Origin: Niallia sp. NCCP-28
Lineage (GTDB): Bacteria > Bacillota > Bacilli > Bacillales > Cytobacillaceae
Assembly: GCF_023168165.1 (NCBI RefSeq)
Contig: NZ_BQYJ01000008.1
Span: 62,001 to 126,000 of the forward strand
DNA length: 64,000 nucleotides
Direction: 5' to 3'
Below the pieces are notes generated by a model that worked only from the letters and a program-made list of their open reading frames with translations, did not search any database and was not told where the DNA came from. Positions within the stretch are counted from its first letter, which is position 1, and each line of letters starts with the position of its first letter. The translations under genes and the position numbers were made by a program. Below, in pieces: positions 43,409 to 53,135 of this stretch.

Positions 43409-44367
43409 CTTGAACTTATCTCTCCTAAATAGTAAGTCTCCATGATGGCAATGCCAATTGAATCACATAGAGACTGTAATCTTTGACAGTACTTATGCAG
43501 AGAATCTGGAAGTTGATCTACTGACTTGCAGCGAACTTCTTTATTTAATTCTTCTAGTACTTCATATAATTTTTCAGAATATCCATTTACTTGCCTGTGC
43601 TCTAATGCCTGAAAAGCATTTACTAGCTGCTGTACACTGTAACTCACAGAACGAGGCAATGAATCATCAAACAATAAATAGTTTACAATTTTCACGGGAT
43701 CCATCGAAGCCTGATATTTCTGAATATAAGAATCATATCCGCTTAAACTGCTCAATACCGAACTCCAATAATGATAATGTATTCCCTCTTTATCAAATCT
43801 TTCTGTCCGCTTTTGATTGTAATATACATCAAGGGTGCACGCCAGTTTTCTGATAACCTCTAAGTATTTGCCAAATACTATAAATAAATAGCCTTCTTCT
43901 CGAGACATTAAACCTGCTATGATTCCTTGAAATAAAAAATACTTTTCATTTATACTTTTAAGATAATTATTCAGCTCTTCTGTTTTGCCTATAGAAAAAG
44001 AGAACTTTTGTATTTGCAAGTATAATTCATTTATTACTTCCCATAATTCAATTGGAATCATCTCACGGATCATTTTTGCATTTTCTCTAGCGATTGTAAT
44101 GCACGAATAAATAGAATTGCTATTTTCTTTTGCAAATCCGACATAGTGTATAACAGAATCGCGATCGTATTGCGTATAAAGAGCTTGATAATCGCCTTTA
44201 TTGCTTGTGATTTCAATAACTTCTTTCCAATCATTTTCTGTGCCTAATAGCGGATCCTGATTTTCTAAAATACTAACCAATCTTACAGAGAGCAGTTTTG
44301 CCATACTATCTGCTCTTTCCATATTCTGAGCAATCCAATAAAGCGAGTCAGCAACACGGCTTAACAT
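43405..44367 (-). CDS. alpha-E domain protein
   Basis: All-helical protein (320 aa) of the alpha-E superfamily. It begins with the characteristic MLSRVADSLYWIAQNMERAD and contains ARENAKMIREMIPIELWEVI and LLFDDSLPRSVSYSVQQLVN, both hallmarks of the family. Biochemical function is unknown; the gene family is nearly always found with a circularly permuted ATP-grasp enzyme and a transglutaminase, as here. It overlaps the ATP-grasp gene by 7 nt and the transglutaminase gene by 4 nt. Confidence 0.92.
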   Translation of the reverse strand: MLSRVADSLYWIAQNMERADSMAKLLSVRLVSILENQDPLLGTENDWKEVIEITSNKGDYQALYTQYDRDSVIHYVGFAKENSNSIYSCITIARENAKMIREMIPIELWEVINELYLQIQKFSFSIGKTEELNNYLKSINEKYFLFQGIIAGLMSREEGYLFIVFGKYLEVIRKLACTLDVYYNQKRTERFDKEGIHYHYWSSVLSSLSGYDSYIQKYQASMDPVKIVNYLLFDDSLPRSVSYSVQQLVNAFQALEHRQVNGYSEKLYEVLEELNKEVRCKSVDQLPDSLHKYCQRLQSLCDSIGIAIMETYYLGEISSR

Positions 44368-45824
44368 CCTTCTTGCCTCCTATCATTGATGGTGTTTCCC
44401 AATATCCAAGTATCTTTGCTTCCTCCGCCTTGTGAGGAATTGACGACAAGAGAACCCTTTTTTAAAGCGACCCTCGTCAGACCACCAGGAACAATATGAG
44501 GCACTTCATTTAAAAGTACAAATGCACGAAGGTCAATATGTCTTCTTTGAATGCCTTCTTTTGTATAGGTTGGCAGCGTAGATAATGATATAGTAGGCTG
44601 TGCAATAAAGTTTTCAGGATTTTTGATAATTTTTGCTCGAAATAGCTCTTTTTCTTCCACAGTTGCATGAGGGCCAATCAACATATTGTACCCTCCAGAG
44701 GAGTTTCTTTCTTTAAACACAAGTTCATCTAAATTGTTTAAAGCATAATGATAATCCTCTTTTTTGGATAAAATATATGTTTTTACATTAGATAGAATCG
44801 GTTCTTCCTGCAAATAATAACGAATCATATCAGGAACATATGCATATGTTGCTTTATCATCAGCAACTCCATTTCCAATTGCATTTGCAATCGAAACATT
44901 TCCTGCCCTATATGCATCTAATAACCCTGGTACTCCTATTAAAGAATCTTCTTTAAATTCAATTGGATCTAAATAGTCATCATCTATTCTTCGATAAATG
45001 ACATCTACTTGCTGCAGTCCTCTTGTTGTTTTCATATAAACAATTCTGTCTTTCACAAGAAGATCTCTGCTTTCGACGAGCTCAATCCCCATTTGCTTTG
45101 CCAAAAAGCTATGATCATAATAAGCGGAATTGTACATTCCCGGAGTCAGCAAAACAATTACTGGTTTCTTCTTTTCGTCTGGAGCAATATATTTTAACGC
45201 TTCATGCATCTCATATAAATAATTATCTAATGATTGCAATGTATATTCTTTAAATAGTTCAGGAAAAAGTTTCCGCATAATATAGCGATTCTGAAAAACA
45301 TAAGACAGTCCAGATGGATTGCGAATATTATCTTCAAGAACTAAATAATTTCCATTCTCATCTCGAATCAAATCAATGCCAGCTATAAAAATATGATTCT
45401 TTTTTGGCACCTTTACCCCGTATACCTGGTGATAAAAATGAGGAGAATTCACAATTAAATCTCTTGGCACCACTTGATCTTTTAAAATATTTTGATCTGT
45501 ATAAATATCATCAAGAAAACAATTCAATGCCCTGACTCTTTGATGGAGCCCTTTTTCAACAATTTCCCATTCATCAGCTGGAATAATTCGAGGCAACGGA
45601 TCAAAAGGCATCGTTCTTTCTGTTCCTTCATCATTATGATAAACAGTAAATGTAATGCCTTGACGCATAAAATCCTGCTCTGCCAATAAATGTCTATTTT
45701 TTATTGTATCTTCATCTAATGCGGACATATTATTCATTAACGATTGGTAATGCTTATGTGGTTTGTCATCAACCATAAACATTTCATCAAAAAAGTGATC
45801 TGCTGTCTCGTATTTTTTTATCAT
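44361..45824 (-). CDS. circularly permuted ATP-grasp type 2 protein
   Basis: Putative ATP-dependent carboxylate-amine ligase (487 aa). Conserved family stretches are ERTMPFDPLPRIIPADEWEI, GLHQRVRALNCFLDDIYTDQ, VLEDNIRNPSGLSYVFQNR, VIYRRIDDDYLDP and PGGLTRVALKKGSLVVNSSQ with GGGSKDTWI at the C-terminus. ATG 45824 is preferred because AGGTG lies 9 nt upstream; a GTG at 45836 is in frame. It is the first gene of the operon and likely forms a peptide or amide bond on an unknown substrate. Confidence 0.9.
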   Translation of the reverse strand: MIKKYETADHFFDEMFMVDDKPHKHYQSLMNNMSALDEDTIKNRHLLAEQDFMRQGITFTVYHNDEGTERTMPFDPLPRIIPADEWEIVEKGLHQRVRALNCFLDDIYTDQNILKDQVVPRDLIVNSPHFYHQVYGVKVPKKNHIFIAGIDLIRDENGNYLVLEDNIRNPSGLSYVFQNRYIMRKLFPELFKEYTLQSLDNYLYEMHEALKYIAPDEKKKPVIVLLTPGMYNSAYYDHSFLAKQMGIELVESRDLLVKDRIVYMKTTRGLQQVDVIYRRIDDDYLDPIEFKEDSLIGVPGLLDAYRAGNVSIANAIGNGVADDKATYAYVPDMIRYYLQEEPILSNVKTYILSKKEDYHYALNNLDELVFKERNSSGGYNMLIGPHATVEEKELFRAKIIKNPENFIAQPTISLSTLPTYTKEGIQRRHIDLRAFVLLNEVPHIVPGGLTRVALKKGSLVVNSSQGGGSKDTWILGNTINDRRQEGC

Positions 45825-46761
45825 TCTCCTAAACACCTACCTTAAAATTAAGAATTATTTGATACATAAATAGAAGATTTCTTTATTTTTCTTAATTTTC
45901 AAAAAATAAAATTAGTGAGTGTTAATAAAGTAAAACTTCAATCAGTGGGGTTTTACTGCCCAATGCCGGATAAATTTTGGATTAACTATAAATTCCTATA
46001 CAATTAATTCAAAATCAATAAGGCCAATTCTATATTCAGATAAAAAATTCCAATTACTTTTTCCTATTTACCATTTATTATGTAACTTTTTCTTACAATT
46101 GTTAGATTAACAGCGAAAATTGTCAAACGCTACTATATTGTCAGAAAATCTAACAATATTTATCGGAAGTTTTTTCCACACATTTTCTTAAAAAACCTTC
46201 CTTTTTTCCTGAATCTAAAAACTCATTAAATTACTTTAATTAAATAAAACCTTTTCAATACAGCAATTAAACGTTTGCTCCTTTTTCTATTAATAAACAA
46301 AATACTTAATCGATAAATAAGGCTCTAAAGAATAACTATAGTAAAAGAATATTATTTTCTGTTCATTTAAAAGAACTACTACTACTTTTACAAGCAAATA
46401 CAATGAAACTTCAATTAAGATTTTGGGAGCATTTTTTCCCCCTAGATTTCTCGTTTTTTCTTATCACACTCCTTAAGTGAAGAGTAACAGTCCCTTAATG
46501 CGTGATAAATAGAAGAGATTTAATATTTCCTTTTTTGATTAGCTTTATAGAACTTTAATAATTAAAAAACTGCATATTATTGTACTTTCGTTTCTTTTCT
46601 ATGAAGTTTATAATAAAATTTTGGTTATATTATTGATATAATCATATTAAGAACTAATTTTTTGTTTATATAATCAAAGAACCCTCCAATAAAAGATTAA
46701 TCATAAAGGAGATTGCTTTTGATTACTTTCTAAAACGAAAAAGAAGAAGGGCGGATATATT
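45825..46761. other. gene-free region between the ATP-grasp operon and glnS
   Basis: About 940 bp of AT-rich DNA, the longest gene-free stretch here. It holds the divergent promoters and two fragments of the family-1 repeat: 45932-45963 (AAAACTTCAATCAGTGGGG, then TTTTACTGCCCA) and 46403-46459 (GAAACTTCAATTAAGATTTT, then CCCCCTAGATTTCTCG). I looked for a T-box leader before the synthetase gene and did not see the conserved T-box sequence or an AGGGTGG-type antiterminator. No ORF with a ribosome binding site of useful length. Confidence 0.6.
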
Positions 46762-48411
46762 GTGGATAACAGTTCTAATTTTATTAAGAATATTATCAAA
46801 GAAGATTTGGAAACAGGGAAGCATGATTCTGTCATCACTAGGTTCCCACCAGAACCAAATGGATACTTACATATCGGACATGCAAAATCAATTTTTATTA
46901 ATTTTGGCTTAGCAGATGAATTTAATGGCAAAACAAATCTCCGTTTTGATGACACCAACCCTTTAAAGGAGGATGTCGAATATGTTAATGCAATTAAAAA
47001 AGATGTCGAATGGCTTGGCTACAAATGGGAAAACTTATTGTTCGCTTCTGACTACTTTGAAGAAATGTACAATCGAGCTATCCTGCTAATCGAAAAAGGC
47101 CTGGCATATGTGGATGATCTATCCGCAGATGAGATTCGTGAATATCGAGGCACACTTACAGAACCAGGTAAAGAAAGTCCTTTCCGAACTAGATCCATTG
47201 ATGAAAATCTGCAGCTTTTTAAAGCAATGCGCAATGGAGAATTCGGAAATGGAGAAAAGGTTCTTCGTGCAAAAATAGATATGGCTTCACCTAATATCAA
47301 TCTGCGCGATCCTGTTATTTACCGCATTTCTCATGCATCACATCATAATACAGGAGATAAATGGTGCATTTATCCGATGTATGCTTTTGCACATCCTTTA
47401 GAGGATGCAATCGAAGGAGTAACACACTCTCTTTGCACAACAGAATTCGAAGACCAACGCCCTTTATATGATTGGGTTATTAGAGAATGTGAAATGGAAA
47501 GCACTCCACAACAAATTGAATTTGGCCGTTTAAATATTACCAATACTGTTATGAGTAAACGCAAGCTAAAGCAGTTGGTCGATGAAAAGTATGTGGATGG
47601 CTGGGATGATCCACGCATGCCTACCATCTCTGGATTAAGAAGAAAAGGAGTAACGCCTGAAGCTATTCAAGCTTTCTGTAAAGAGCTAGGCATCTCTAAA
47701 GGGTCTGGAGCAGTTGATTCTGCTATGCTGGATCATTTTGTACGGGAAGATTTAAAATTAAAAGCACCTAGAACCATGGGCGTCCTTAATCCTTTAAAAG
47801 TTATTATTACCAATTATCCTGAAGGACAAGTAGAAATGCTTGATGCTGAAATTAATCCAGAAAATCCTGAGATGGGCACAAGACAAATACCTTTTTCTCG
47901 GGAAATTTATATTGAGCAAGAAGATTTTATGGAAAACCCGCCGAAAAAATATTTCCGCTTATTCCCTGGAAATGAAGTTCGCTTAAAACACGCTTATTTC
48001 ATTAAATGTGAAGATGTTATTAAAGATGAAAATGGAAATGTAGTAGAACTGCATTGTACATACGATGTAGAGACAAAAAGCGGATCTGGTTTTACAGGCA
48101 GAAAAGTAAAAGGAACATTGCACTGGGTTGATGCAACACATGCTATTCCTGCAGAATTCCGTCTATATGAACCTCTTATTTTAGATGAGGACGCTGAAAT
48201 GGAAGAAGGAAAAACATTTTTGGATTATGTAAACAATAATTCCCTTGAAATTGTGCAAGGATTTATTGAGCCAAATATGAAGGATGTTCAACCATACGAT
48301 AAGTTTCAATTTTTCAGACATGGATACTTTAGTGTAGATGCAAAGTATACAACAGAAGAAAAACCTGTGTTTAATCGTATCGTTTCATTAAAAAGCTCCT
48401 TTAAACTTTAA
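46762..48411 (+). CDS. glnS: glutaminyl-tRNA synthetase
   Basis: Class I aminoacyl-tRNA synthetase (549 aa) that charges tRNA-Gln directly. HIGH motif at 37-40 ([13 protein letters not shown]), RFDDTNP at 61-67, the KMSKS counterpart VMSKR at 263-267, and the GlnRS-specific [20 protein letters not shown] and DQRPLYDWV. The C-terminal anticodon-binding beta barrels run from about 340 ([20 protein letters not shown]). It starts with GTG after AGAAGGGCGG. Bacilli normally make Gln-tRNA with a non-discriminating GluRS plus GatCAB, so an intact GlnRS gene here is unusual. Monocistronic with its own terminator. Confidence 0.93.
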   Translation: MDNSSNFIKNIIKEDLETGKHDSVITRFPPEPNGYLHIGHAKSIFINFGLADEFNGKTNLRFDDTNPLKEDVEYVNAIKKDVEWLGYKWENLLFASDYFEEMYNRAILLIEKGLAYVDDLSADEIREYRGTLTEPGKESPFRTRSIDENLQLFKAMRNGEFGNGEKVLRAKIDMASPNINLRDPVIYRISHASHHNTGDKWCIYPMYAFAHPLEDAIEGVTHSLCTTEFEDQRPLYDWVIRECEMESTPQQIEFGRLNITNTVMSKRKLKQLVDEKYVDGWDDPRMPTISGLRRKGVTPEAIQAFCKELGISKGSGAVDSAMLDHFVREDLKLKAPRTMGVLNPLKVIITNYPEGQVEMLDAEINPENPEMGTRQIPFSREIYIEQEDFMENPPKKYFRLFPGNEVRLKHAYFIKCEDVIKDENGNVVELHCTYDVETKSGSGFTGRKVKGTLHWVDATHAIPAEFRLYEPLILDEDAEMEEGKTFLDYVNNNSLEIVQGFIEPNMKDVQPYDKFQFFRHGYFSVDAKYTTEEKPVFNRIVSLKSSFKL

Positions 48412-48429
48412 ATAATCTGCATGTTTTTA

Positions 48430-48470
48430 CAGTAAAAGGGACGGTTCGCAAAGAACCGCCCCTTTTACTG
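48430..48470. terminator. bidirectional terminator between glnS and the dynamin-like gene
   Basis: 18-nt arms CAGTAAAAGGGACGGTTC / GAACCGCCCCTTTTACTG with one mismatch and a 5-nt loop, ending 2 nt before the stop codon of the convergent 917-aa gene. T-rich flanks on both strands. Confidence 0.85.
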
Positions 48471-48471
48471 T

Positions 48472-51225
48472 TTAGTGTTTTTCTTGGAAACTTCCAGCTA
48501 TAGCAGGTTTTTGCGTATTTGCAAGCCAATCATATTGAAGCAAACGCAATTCAAATAATCGTAAAGGATCATGGAACATCTCCGGATTATTCTTCAGTTT
48601 CTCTAATACCTCTTTATATTCTTGTATTTCCTTTGAATTTTCTTCTATTGTTTTTTCCAGAACATTTTGCGGTGGATAAAAGAACATTCTAACATCCCGG
48701 TCGATTCCTTTTTCAAAGAAATCAAATGGGGCAATTAATGTTTCTACAATATTTGCAACTGCCTCGGAAAAATCTTCCGTTTCCAAATATTTATGGTATT
48801 TTGAGTGCAGCAACTTTTTATTTTGGGGGATATTTCCAAATATCTTCCCTGCACTTTTTAATAAAACTTGAGAAGGCTTAAATCTCAGCAATATATTCAT
48901 TTTATCCATTCTAACTCCGCTAGTCATGCGATGTGCATCCCTTTGCCAATCCTCTAAAAGAGAATACTCGCCTGTTAATTGCAAATGATTCTTTTCATAA
49001 AGGCTATTAAACCCATCACACAATTCATCAAGATCCTGCTGACTTTTCATGAACTCTTCTTTAGAGCGTTCAATCCACTCAGAGATTTTATTGTATAAAT
49101 TAGGGAGCAACGTTTGATTCACATAAGAATTAATTCTTATATTCATCTCATCATTAAGAAGAATATGAATTTTTCCAAAGTCGCATTCTTCCTTAATAAT
49201 ATCTTTGCATGACCTTAAAAGTTTCGGAATTTCTTCCTTAATCTCCTCTACTGCATTTTCCTTAAGGGATTCAAAACCTTCCGTAATTATTTGCGACTTT
49301 TCTGCCACTACATCATTGAGTTGATTTTTGGCTCCTTTTAACTTACTGACCATTTCCTCATGCATACCCAATGTTATTTTTAAACTTTCTTCCATATCAA
49401 TTCGCTTATCCAATAAGTTGGTTATAATATCCTGTGTAACCATAATGCTCTTTGCCATACGCTCTTCTTGTATATTTCTTGCAGCAAAATGCTCCTGATA
49501 GAATCTGCTTATCTTATTTAGTTGAACACTTTTCTCCCCATGCTTTGCATACATTGTAATTTCACTTGCAGGAAAATAATGCTGAATGGTAGTCGTAACT
49601 TTTTGCAGCCTTTTGGCAGCTACTTTTTCATTATCGACCTCATCTATATAAACTAAAAACTGAATAGTGAGCTGCGGCACTTTTTCCTGGATTTCTATTA
49701 GTTTTTCATATTCATTATTAGAGAATAATGATTTTTCATTTATTACATAGATTAAACTATCTGCTAGCAATCCATATTCTAAATATTGGTCACTATTATT
49801 AAATGGAGCTGTTGTAACAATCCAATTATTTTCATGCAAATATTTAGATGGCACGCTTAATTCATATGCTCTTACTTGATCATTCTCCCTATTACTGCTT
49901 AACTGTTCATTATAAAAATCAGATAAATTTTCAATTATATCCTCATCTTCAACCGTTATTTCCTTAATTTCCAGATAATCATCATCTTTGATGGAAAGGA
50001 GACTTCTTATCTCTTCAGCTAAAATGGTTTGTCCGATTAACTCATTAATATATTCATTCACTCCGCTGCCTGGTGCCCCAACTATAAATAGATGATGTGC
50101 TGTTGAAGGAATACATGCCAATACTTTTTTGGCAAACATTTTATCGATTTTAATATCATGCTGATCGGCCCATTCTAAAACTCTTTCAAACAGTCGCAAA
50201 ATATCTTCTAAATCAACTTCTGATTCAGAAATTTCATTTACTAAGCTTTCGGAAGCATCTATATAATGAGACTCTATTGTAGATGGAAACATATCATTCC
50301 ATGCCAATATGCTTGCTGCTGCAACAATAGATAACTGCTCATCGGAAGCAGATAAGAAATTGCTTAAAATACTTGGAATGATGCCTTCAATTTCTTTGAT
50401 TGAATATGCTCCTGCAATTAAATGCATATAAGTTTCTCCCAATACAGATGGCATATCTGTCCAGGATGCCGGTTCTTCTTTTATTACTTCATGCAATAAA
50501 AGATTAAATTCTTTTAGCCAGTCTAAATAATAGGCTGTTTTTCGGTAACTTTTCCATAAAGCTAAAGCAAATTGTTCAAATAATAAATGATCAAGCTGTT
50601 GAACATTTTTTAAACTAGTTAAAAAATATAATGGTTCATATTTGCAAGTTAATCCTAAATCAGCATACTCTATAAGCGCTTTATACCATGTTAGTGATTC
50701 CGTTCGCATCCCTTCGCTCACTGCTAGTTCAATGGCATCATCCCAATTTTTTTGCTCCTCAAAATAAGAGCGTGCAAGTGTTGTCATATTATTATAATCA
50801 GGATGGCTGACAATTAAATTTTTTATTGTAGCATGGGCCATCTCAAAATTTGCTTTTTCAATATAGAGAGCAAATAGTTGTAGAGAGATTTCCACATTCA
50901 ATAGTTCTGATTCTGATAGGACCGATTTGTAGATGCCTTCTGCAGTAGATAATTCTCCTAATTGCATATATGCATCAGCCAAATTTTTCTTTGCCCATGG
51001 TTCTAGCTCATTGCCGATATTTTCCCATTTAAAAATAGCCGTTTCATAATCCTGATAGTGGAAGTACAATTCTCCCTGCGCAAACCGAATAGATGTTAAA
51101 TCCGGTACATTTTTGCTTTGTTCCCCTATATATAATTTTCCCAATACTTCAATAGGAATCTCATTTCTGTCTTTTATATAGCCTTCAAAGTATTTTTTTT
51201 CTATTAATTTTCTTTCTAGAGTCAT
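48472..51225 (-). CDS. TPR protein with degenerate dynamin-like GTPase domain
   Basis: A 917-aa cytoplasmic protein I do not recognise by name. The N-terminal 150 residues look like tetratricopeptide repeats (RFAQGELYFHYQDYETAIFK, LADAYMQLGELSTAEGIYK). Residues about 376-580 resemble a P-loop GTPase whose motifs have decayed: GAPGSGVN at 383-390 lacks the Lys-Ser/Thr of Walker A, TTAPF stands where the G3 motif should be, and LVYIDEVD at 524-531 sits at the NKxD position. A helical/coiled-coil region (about 600-760) with ESLKITLGMHEEMVSKLKGA follows, as in dynamin stalks. A membrane-remodelling or scaffold role is possible. Monocistronic; ribosome binding site GGCAGGGGGAAGTT. Confidence 0.75.
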   Translation of the reverse strand: MTLERKLIEKKYFEGYIKDRNEIPIEVLGKLYIGEQSKNVPDLTSIRFAQGELYFHYQDYETAIFKWENIGNELEPWAKKNLADAYMQLGELSTAEGIYKSVLSESELLNVEISLQLFALYIEKANFEMAHATIKNLIVSHPDYNNMTTLARSYFEEQKNWDDAIELAVSEGMRTESLTWYKALIEYADLGLTCKYEPLYFLTSLKNVQQLDHLLFEQFALALWKSYRKTAYYLDWLKEFNLLLHEVIKEEPASWTDMPSVLGETYMHLIAGAYSIKEIEGIIPSILSNFLSASDEQLSIVAAASILAWNDMFPSTIESHYIDASESLVNEISESEVDLEDILRLFERVLEWADQHDIKIDKMFAKKVLACIPSTAHHLFIVGAPGSGVNEYINELIGQTILAEEIRSLLSIKDDDYLEIKEITVEDEDIIENLSDFYNEQLSSNRENDQVRAYELSVPSKYLHENNWIVTTAPFNNSDQYLEYGLLADSLIYVINEKSLFSNNEYEKLIEIQEKVPQLTIQFLVYIDEVDNEKVAAKRLQKVTTTIQHYFPASEITMYAKHGEKSVQLNKISRFYQEHFAARNIQEERMAKSIMVTQDIITNLLDKRIDMEESLKITLGMHEEMVSKLKGAKNQLNDVVAEKSQIITEGFESLKENAVEEIKEEIPKLLRSCKDIIKEECDFGKIHILLNDEMNIRINSYVNQTLLPNLYNKISEWIERSKEEFMKSQQDLDELCDGFNSLYEKNHLQLTGEYSLLEDWQRDAHRMTSGVRMDKMNILLRFKPSQVLLKSAGKIFGNIPQNKKLLHSKYHKYLETEDFSEAVANIVETLIAPFDFFEKGIDRDVRMFFYPPQNVLEKTIEENSKEIQEYKEVLEKLKNNPEMFHDPLRLFELRLLQYDWLANTQKPAIAGSFQEKH

Positions 51226-51629
51226 AACTTCCCCCTGCCTTATTTGGTAAATTAACCGTTAAATCTTATGAATAAAATATTGTATGCGCATTTTATAAGG
51301 AAAATAACCTTTTAATATCACTTTGAAATTAAGCTGTATTCATTGTAGCAAAACTCAATTCTTTCTTTATTGCGATTATAGTTCATTTTTATTACAGTTC
51401 GTTTACTGCCAGAATAAGGATACAGAATTCTCTGTATTTTCATCAAAAAAAGAATATCTGCTATATTTTCTTCTTCATTATTAGATTACTGAAAAAACAG
51501 ACCTTCCTCTAGGGCCATTTTACCTTTTTACTATGCTAGCTTCTATTTTTATCTTTCATTTTAACATATTGTATCAAGACACAAAAAAAAAGAACTAATG
51601 AATATACATTAATTCTTTTTAAAAGTCTT
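51226..51629. other. intergenic region
   Basis: 404 bp between two leftward genes. It contains the promoter region of the 917-aa gene and, at its right end, the terminator of the 62-aa gene. No ORF, RNA gene or clear repeat seen. Confidence 0.5.
51591..51616 (-). terminator. terminator of the 62-aa membrane gene
   Basis: Stem AGAATTAATG / CATTAGTTCT (one mismatch) on the minus strand followed by eight T, 14 nt after the stop codon. Confidence 0.75.
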
Positions 51630-51818
51630 TTATTTATCTTTTTTGCTTTTTTCAATTTTTTCTACCGGTGAATGCCCATACCAATCTTCTCTTTTCATTT
51701 TTCTTTTTTTTCTACTTCTCATAACAGCAAAAATGACAATAATAACAAATATTAAAAAAAGGGGAATACCAAATAAACCATAAAGCACACCGAAAATACT
51801 ATTTAAAAAATCCGACAT
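51630..51818 (-). CDS. small single-pass membrane protein (62 aa)
   Basis: Hypothetical protein with ribosome binding site GGAGGAGGTTTTATA before the ATG. A short polar start (MSDFLNSIFGV) leads into one membrane helix (FGIPLFLIFVIIVIFAVMRS, about 17-36) and a strongly basic tail (RKKRKMKREDWYGH), predicting an N-out/C-in orientation. Own terminator downstream. Function unknown. Confidence 0.65.
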   Translation of the reverse strand: MSDFLNSIFGVLYGLFGIPLFLIFVIIVIFAVMRSRKKRKMKREDWYGHSPVEKIEKSKKDK

Positions 51819-51932
51819 TATAAAACCTCCTCCGCAACACCAACAAATTAAAACGCTTCGTACTTTTAGCTGATAGTTATACCATTCCCTATTTGCTTAA
51901 AAATAAAACAGATTTATCTGGAAGCATTAATT

Positions 51933-51964
51933 AAAAAAAATCGTAATTTTCTACGATTTTTTTT
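51933..51964 (-). terminator. terminator overlapping the PDZ-protease stop codon
   Basis: Arms AAAAAAAATCGTA / TACGATTTTTTTT around a 6-nt loop; the right arm includes the stop codon at 51951-51953. T-rich on both strands. Confidence 0.7.
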
Positions 51965-53000
51965 CAGGAAGTTTCTCTAAATATTCAATTGCTTCATGCA
52001 AAGTTCGAACAGGCACTATCTTAATCTCATATCCTTCTTTTTTCACTTCATCTTTGATTTCTTTTTCATTTGTATCTTGGCTAGTTACATCTTCAGGATA
52101 GAAAAAAATATCTACTCCCGCTTTATGTGCAGCCACAATTTTATGGCGAATGCCGCCAATTTGTCCGACATTTCCTTTTGCATCCATTGTGCCTGTACCT
52201 GCCACTTTATATCCCTTTGTTAAATCTCCCTTTTCCATCTGATTATAAATCTCTAAAGAAAACATTAATCCAGCAGAGGGCCCTCCAATATTTTCACTAT
52301 TGATATCTACTTCCAAAGAAGGATTAATACTCATATTATTTTCTGGACTTATTCCAATGCCAACTTGGCCTGTTTTTTTATTGAGCATAATGACTTCTAC
52401 TATTGCCGTTTTTGTTTTTTTATTATGTGTATACTGCAATTCTACTTTGTCTCCAGCTTTTTTTTCTTTTAAGTAGGAAATCATCTGTTCTGCTTGATTG
52501 ACTGTTTTCCCATCAACTTTATGAATGATATCACCAACTTTAATAGCAGATTTTGCTTTTGAAATAGAAAGCACATTGGCTACAAACACTCCATTATATT
52601 GAAATTTGACCTCTTTATTCGCTTCATGAAAACTTGCAATAATCGCACTTTGTTTGGAGGAATCCATCATATGCAGAAGCAAACTATTATATTCTTCATC
52701 TGATAGGGTTCCTCTTACTTCTTCTTCCTTTTTAATTTCTGTATGTGGAGCTACTAAACCGTATAACCATATGTATGGATTGCTTGCCTTAATAGAATAT
52801 ACTGTCGTCAAATTTAAACTGCCTTTTTCTGTTTTATGTCCATCTTCTACCGTTACTTTAGAAGCAAGTGGCTCTATGGAACCTGGCTGGTTTAAATAAT
52901 AAGGAGTCGGTATAAATAGTAATATTAACAATATCCCAATAATGCTTATATATACTTTTTTCACATTCCTACTATTTCTCATACTTCTCATATTTTTCAT
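51951..53000 (-). CDS. ylbL: PDZ domain Lon-type membrane protease, YlbL-like
   Basis: Membrane-anchored serine protease (349 aa) of the YlbL/SepM family. One N-terminal membrane helix (about 16-32), a PDZ domain (about 135-205; AIKVGDIIHKVDGKTVNQAE) and a Lon-type catalytic domain with Ser242 in NIGGPSAGLMFSLE and Lys287 in IGGIRHKIVAAHKAG. In B. subtilis YlbL contributes, with CtpA, to turnover of the SOS cell-division inhibitor YneA. There the gene sits beside ylbM; here it stands alone, so it could also be a paralogue. Ribosome binding site AAGGAGCAGGATTTAAT. Confidence 0.88.
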   Translation of the reverse strand: MKNMRSMRNSRNVKKVYISIIGILLILLFIPTPYYLNQPGSIEPLASKVTVEDGHKTEKGSLNLTTVYSIKASNPYIWLYGLVAPHTEIKKEEEVRGTLSDEEYNSLLLHMMDSSKQSAIIASFHEANKEVKFQYNGVFVANVLSISKAKSAIKVGDIIHKVDGKTVNQAEQMISYLKEKKAGDKVELQYTHNKKTKTAIVEVIMLNKKTGQVGIGISPENNMSINPSLEVDINSENIGGPSAGLMFSLEIYNQMEKGDLTKGYKVAGTGTMDAKGNVGQIGGIRHKIVAAHKAGVDIFFYPEDVTSQDTNEKEIKDEVKKEGYEIKIVPVRTLHEAIEYLEKLPEKKS

Positions 53001-53135
53001 ATTAAATCCTGCTCCTTAATCAATTTCTGCTGCCTACATTTATATCATAACTTTCTTTTATAAGCTTAAAAACATGTTTTTAATGCAACTTTTACTCTCC
53101 TCTTTACGAGTGCAATTAAAACATTCAAGCAGATC

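Noticed and set aside
46480-46761. Possible T-box riboswitch before the glutaminyl-tRNA synthetase gene
   Set aside because: No conserved T-box antiterminator sequence, no specifier-loop-like stem and no leader terminator with a T-run found.
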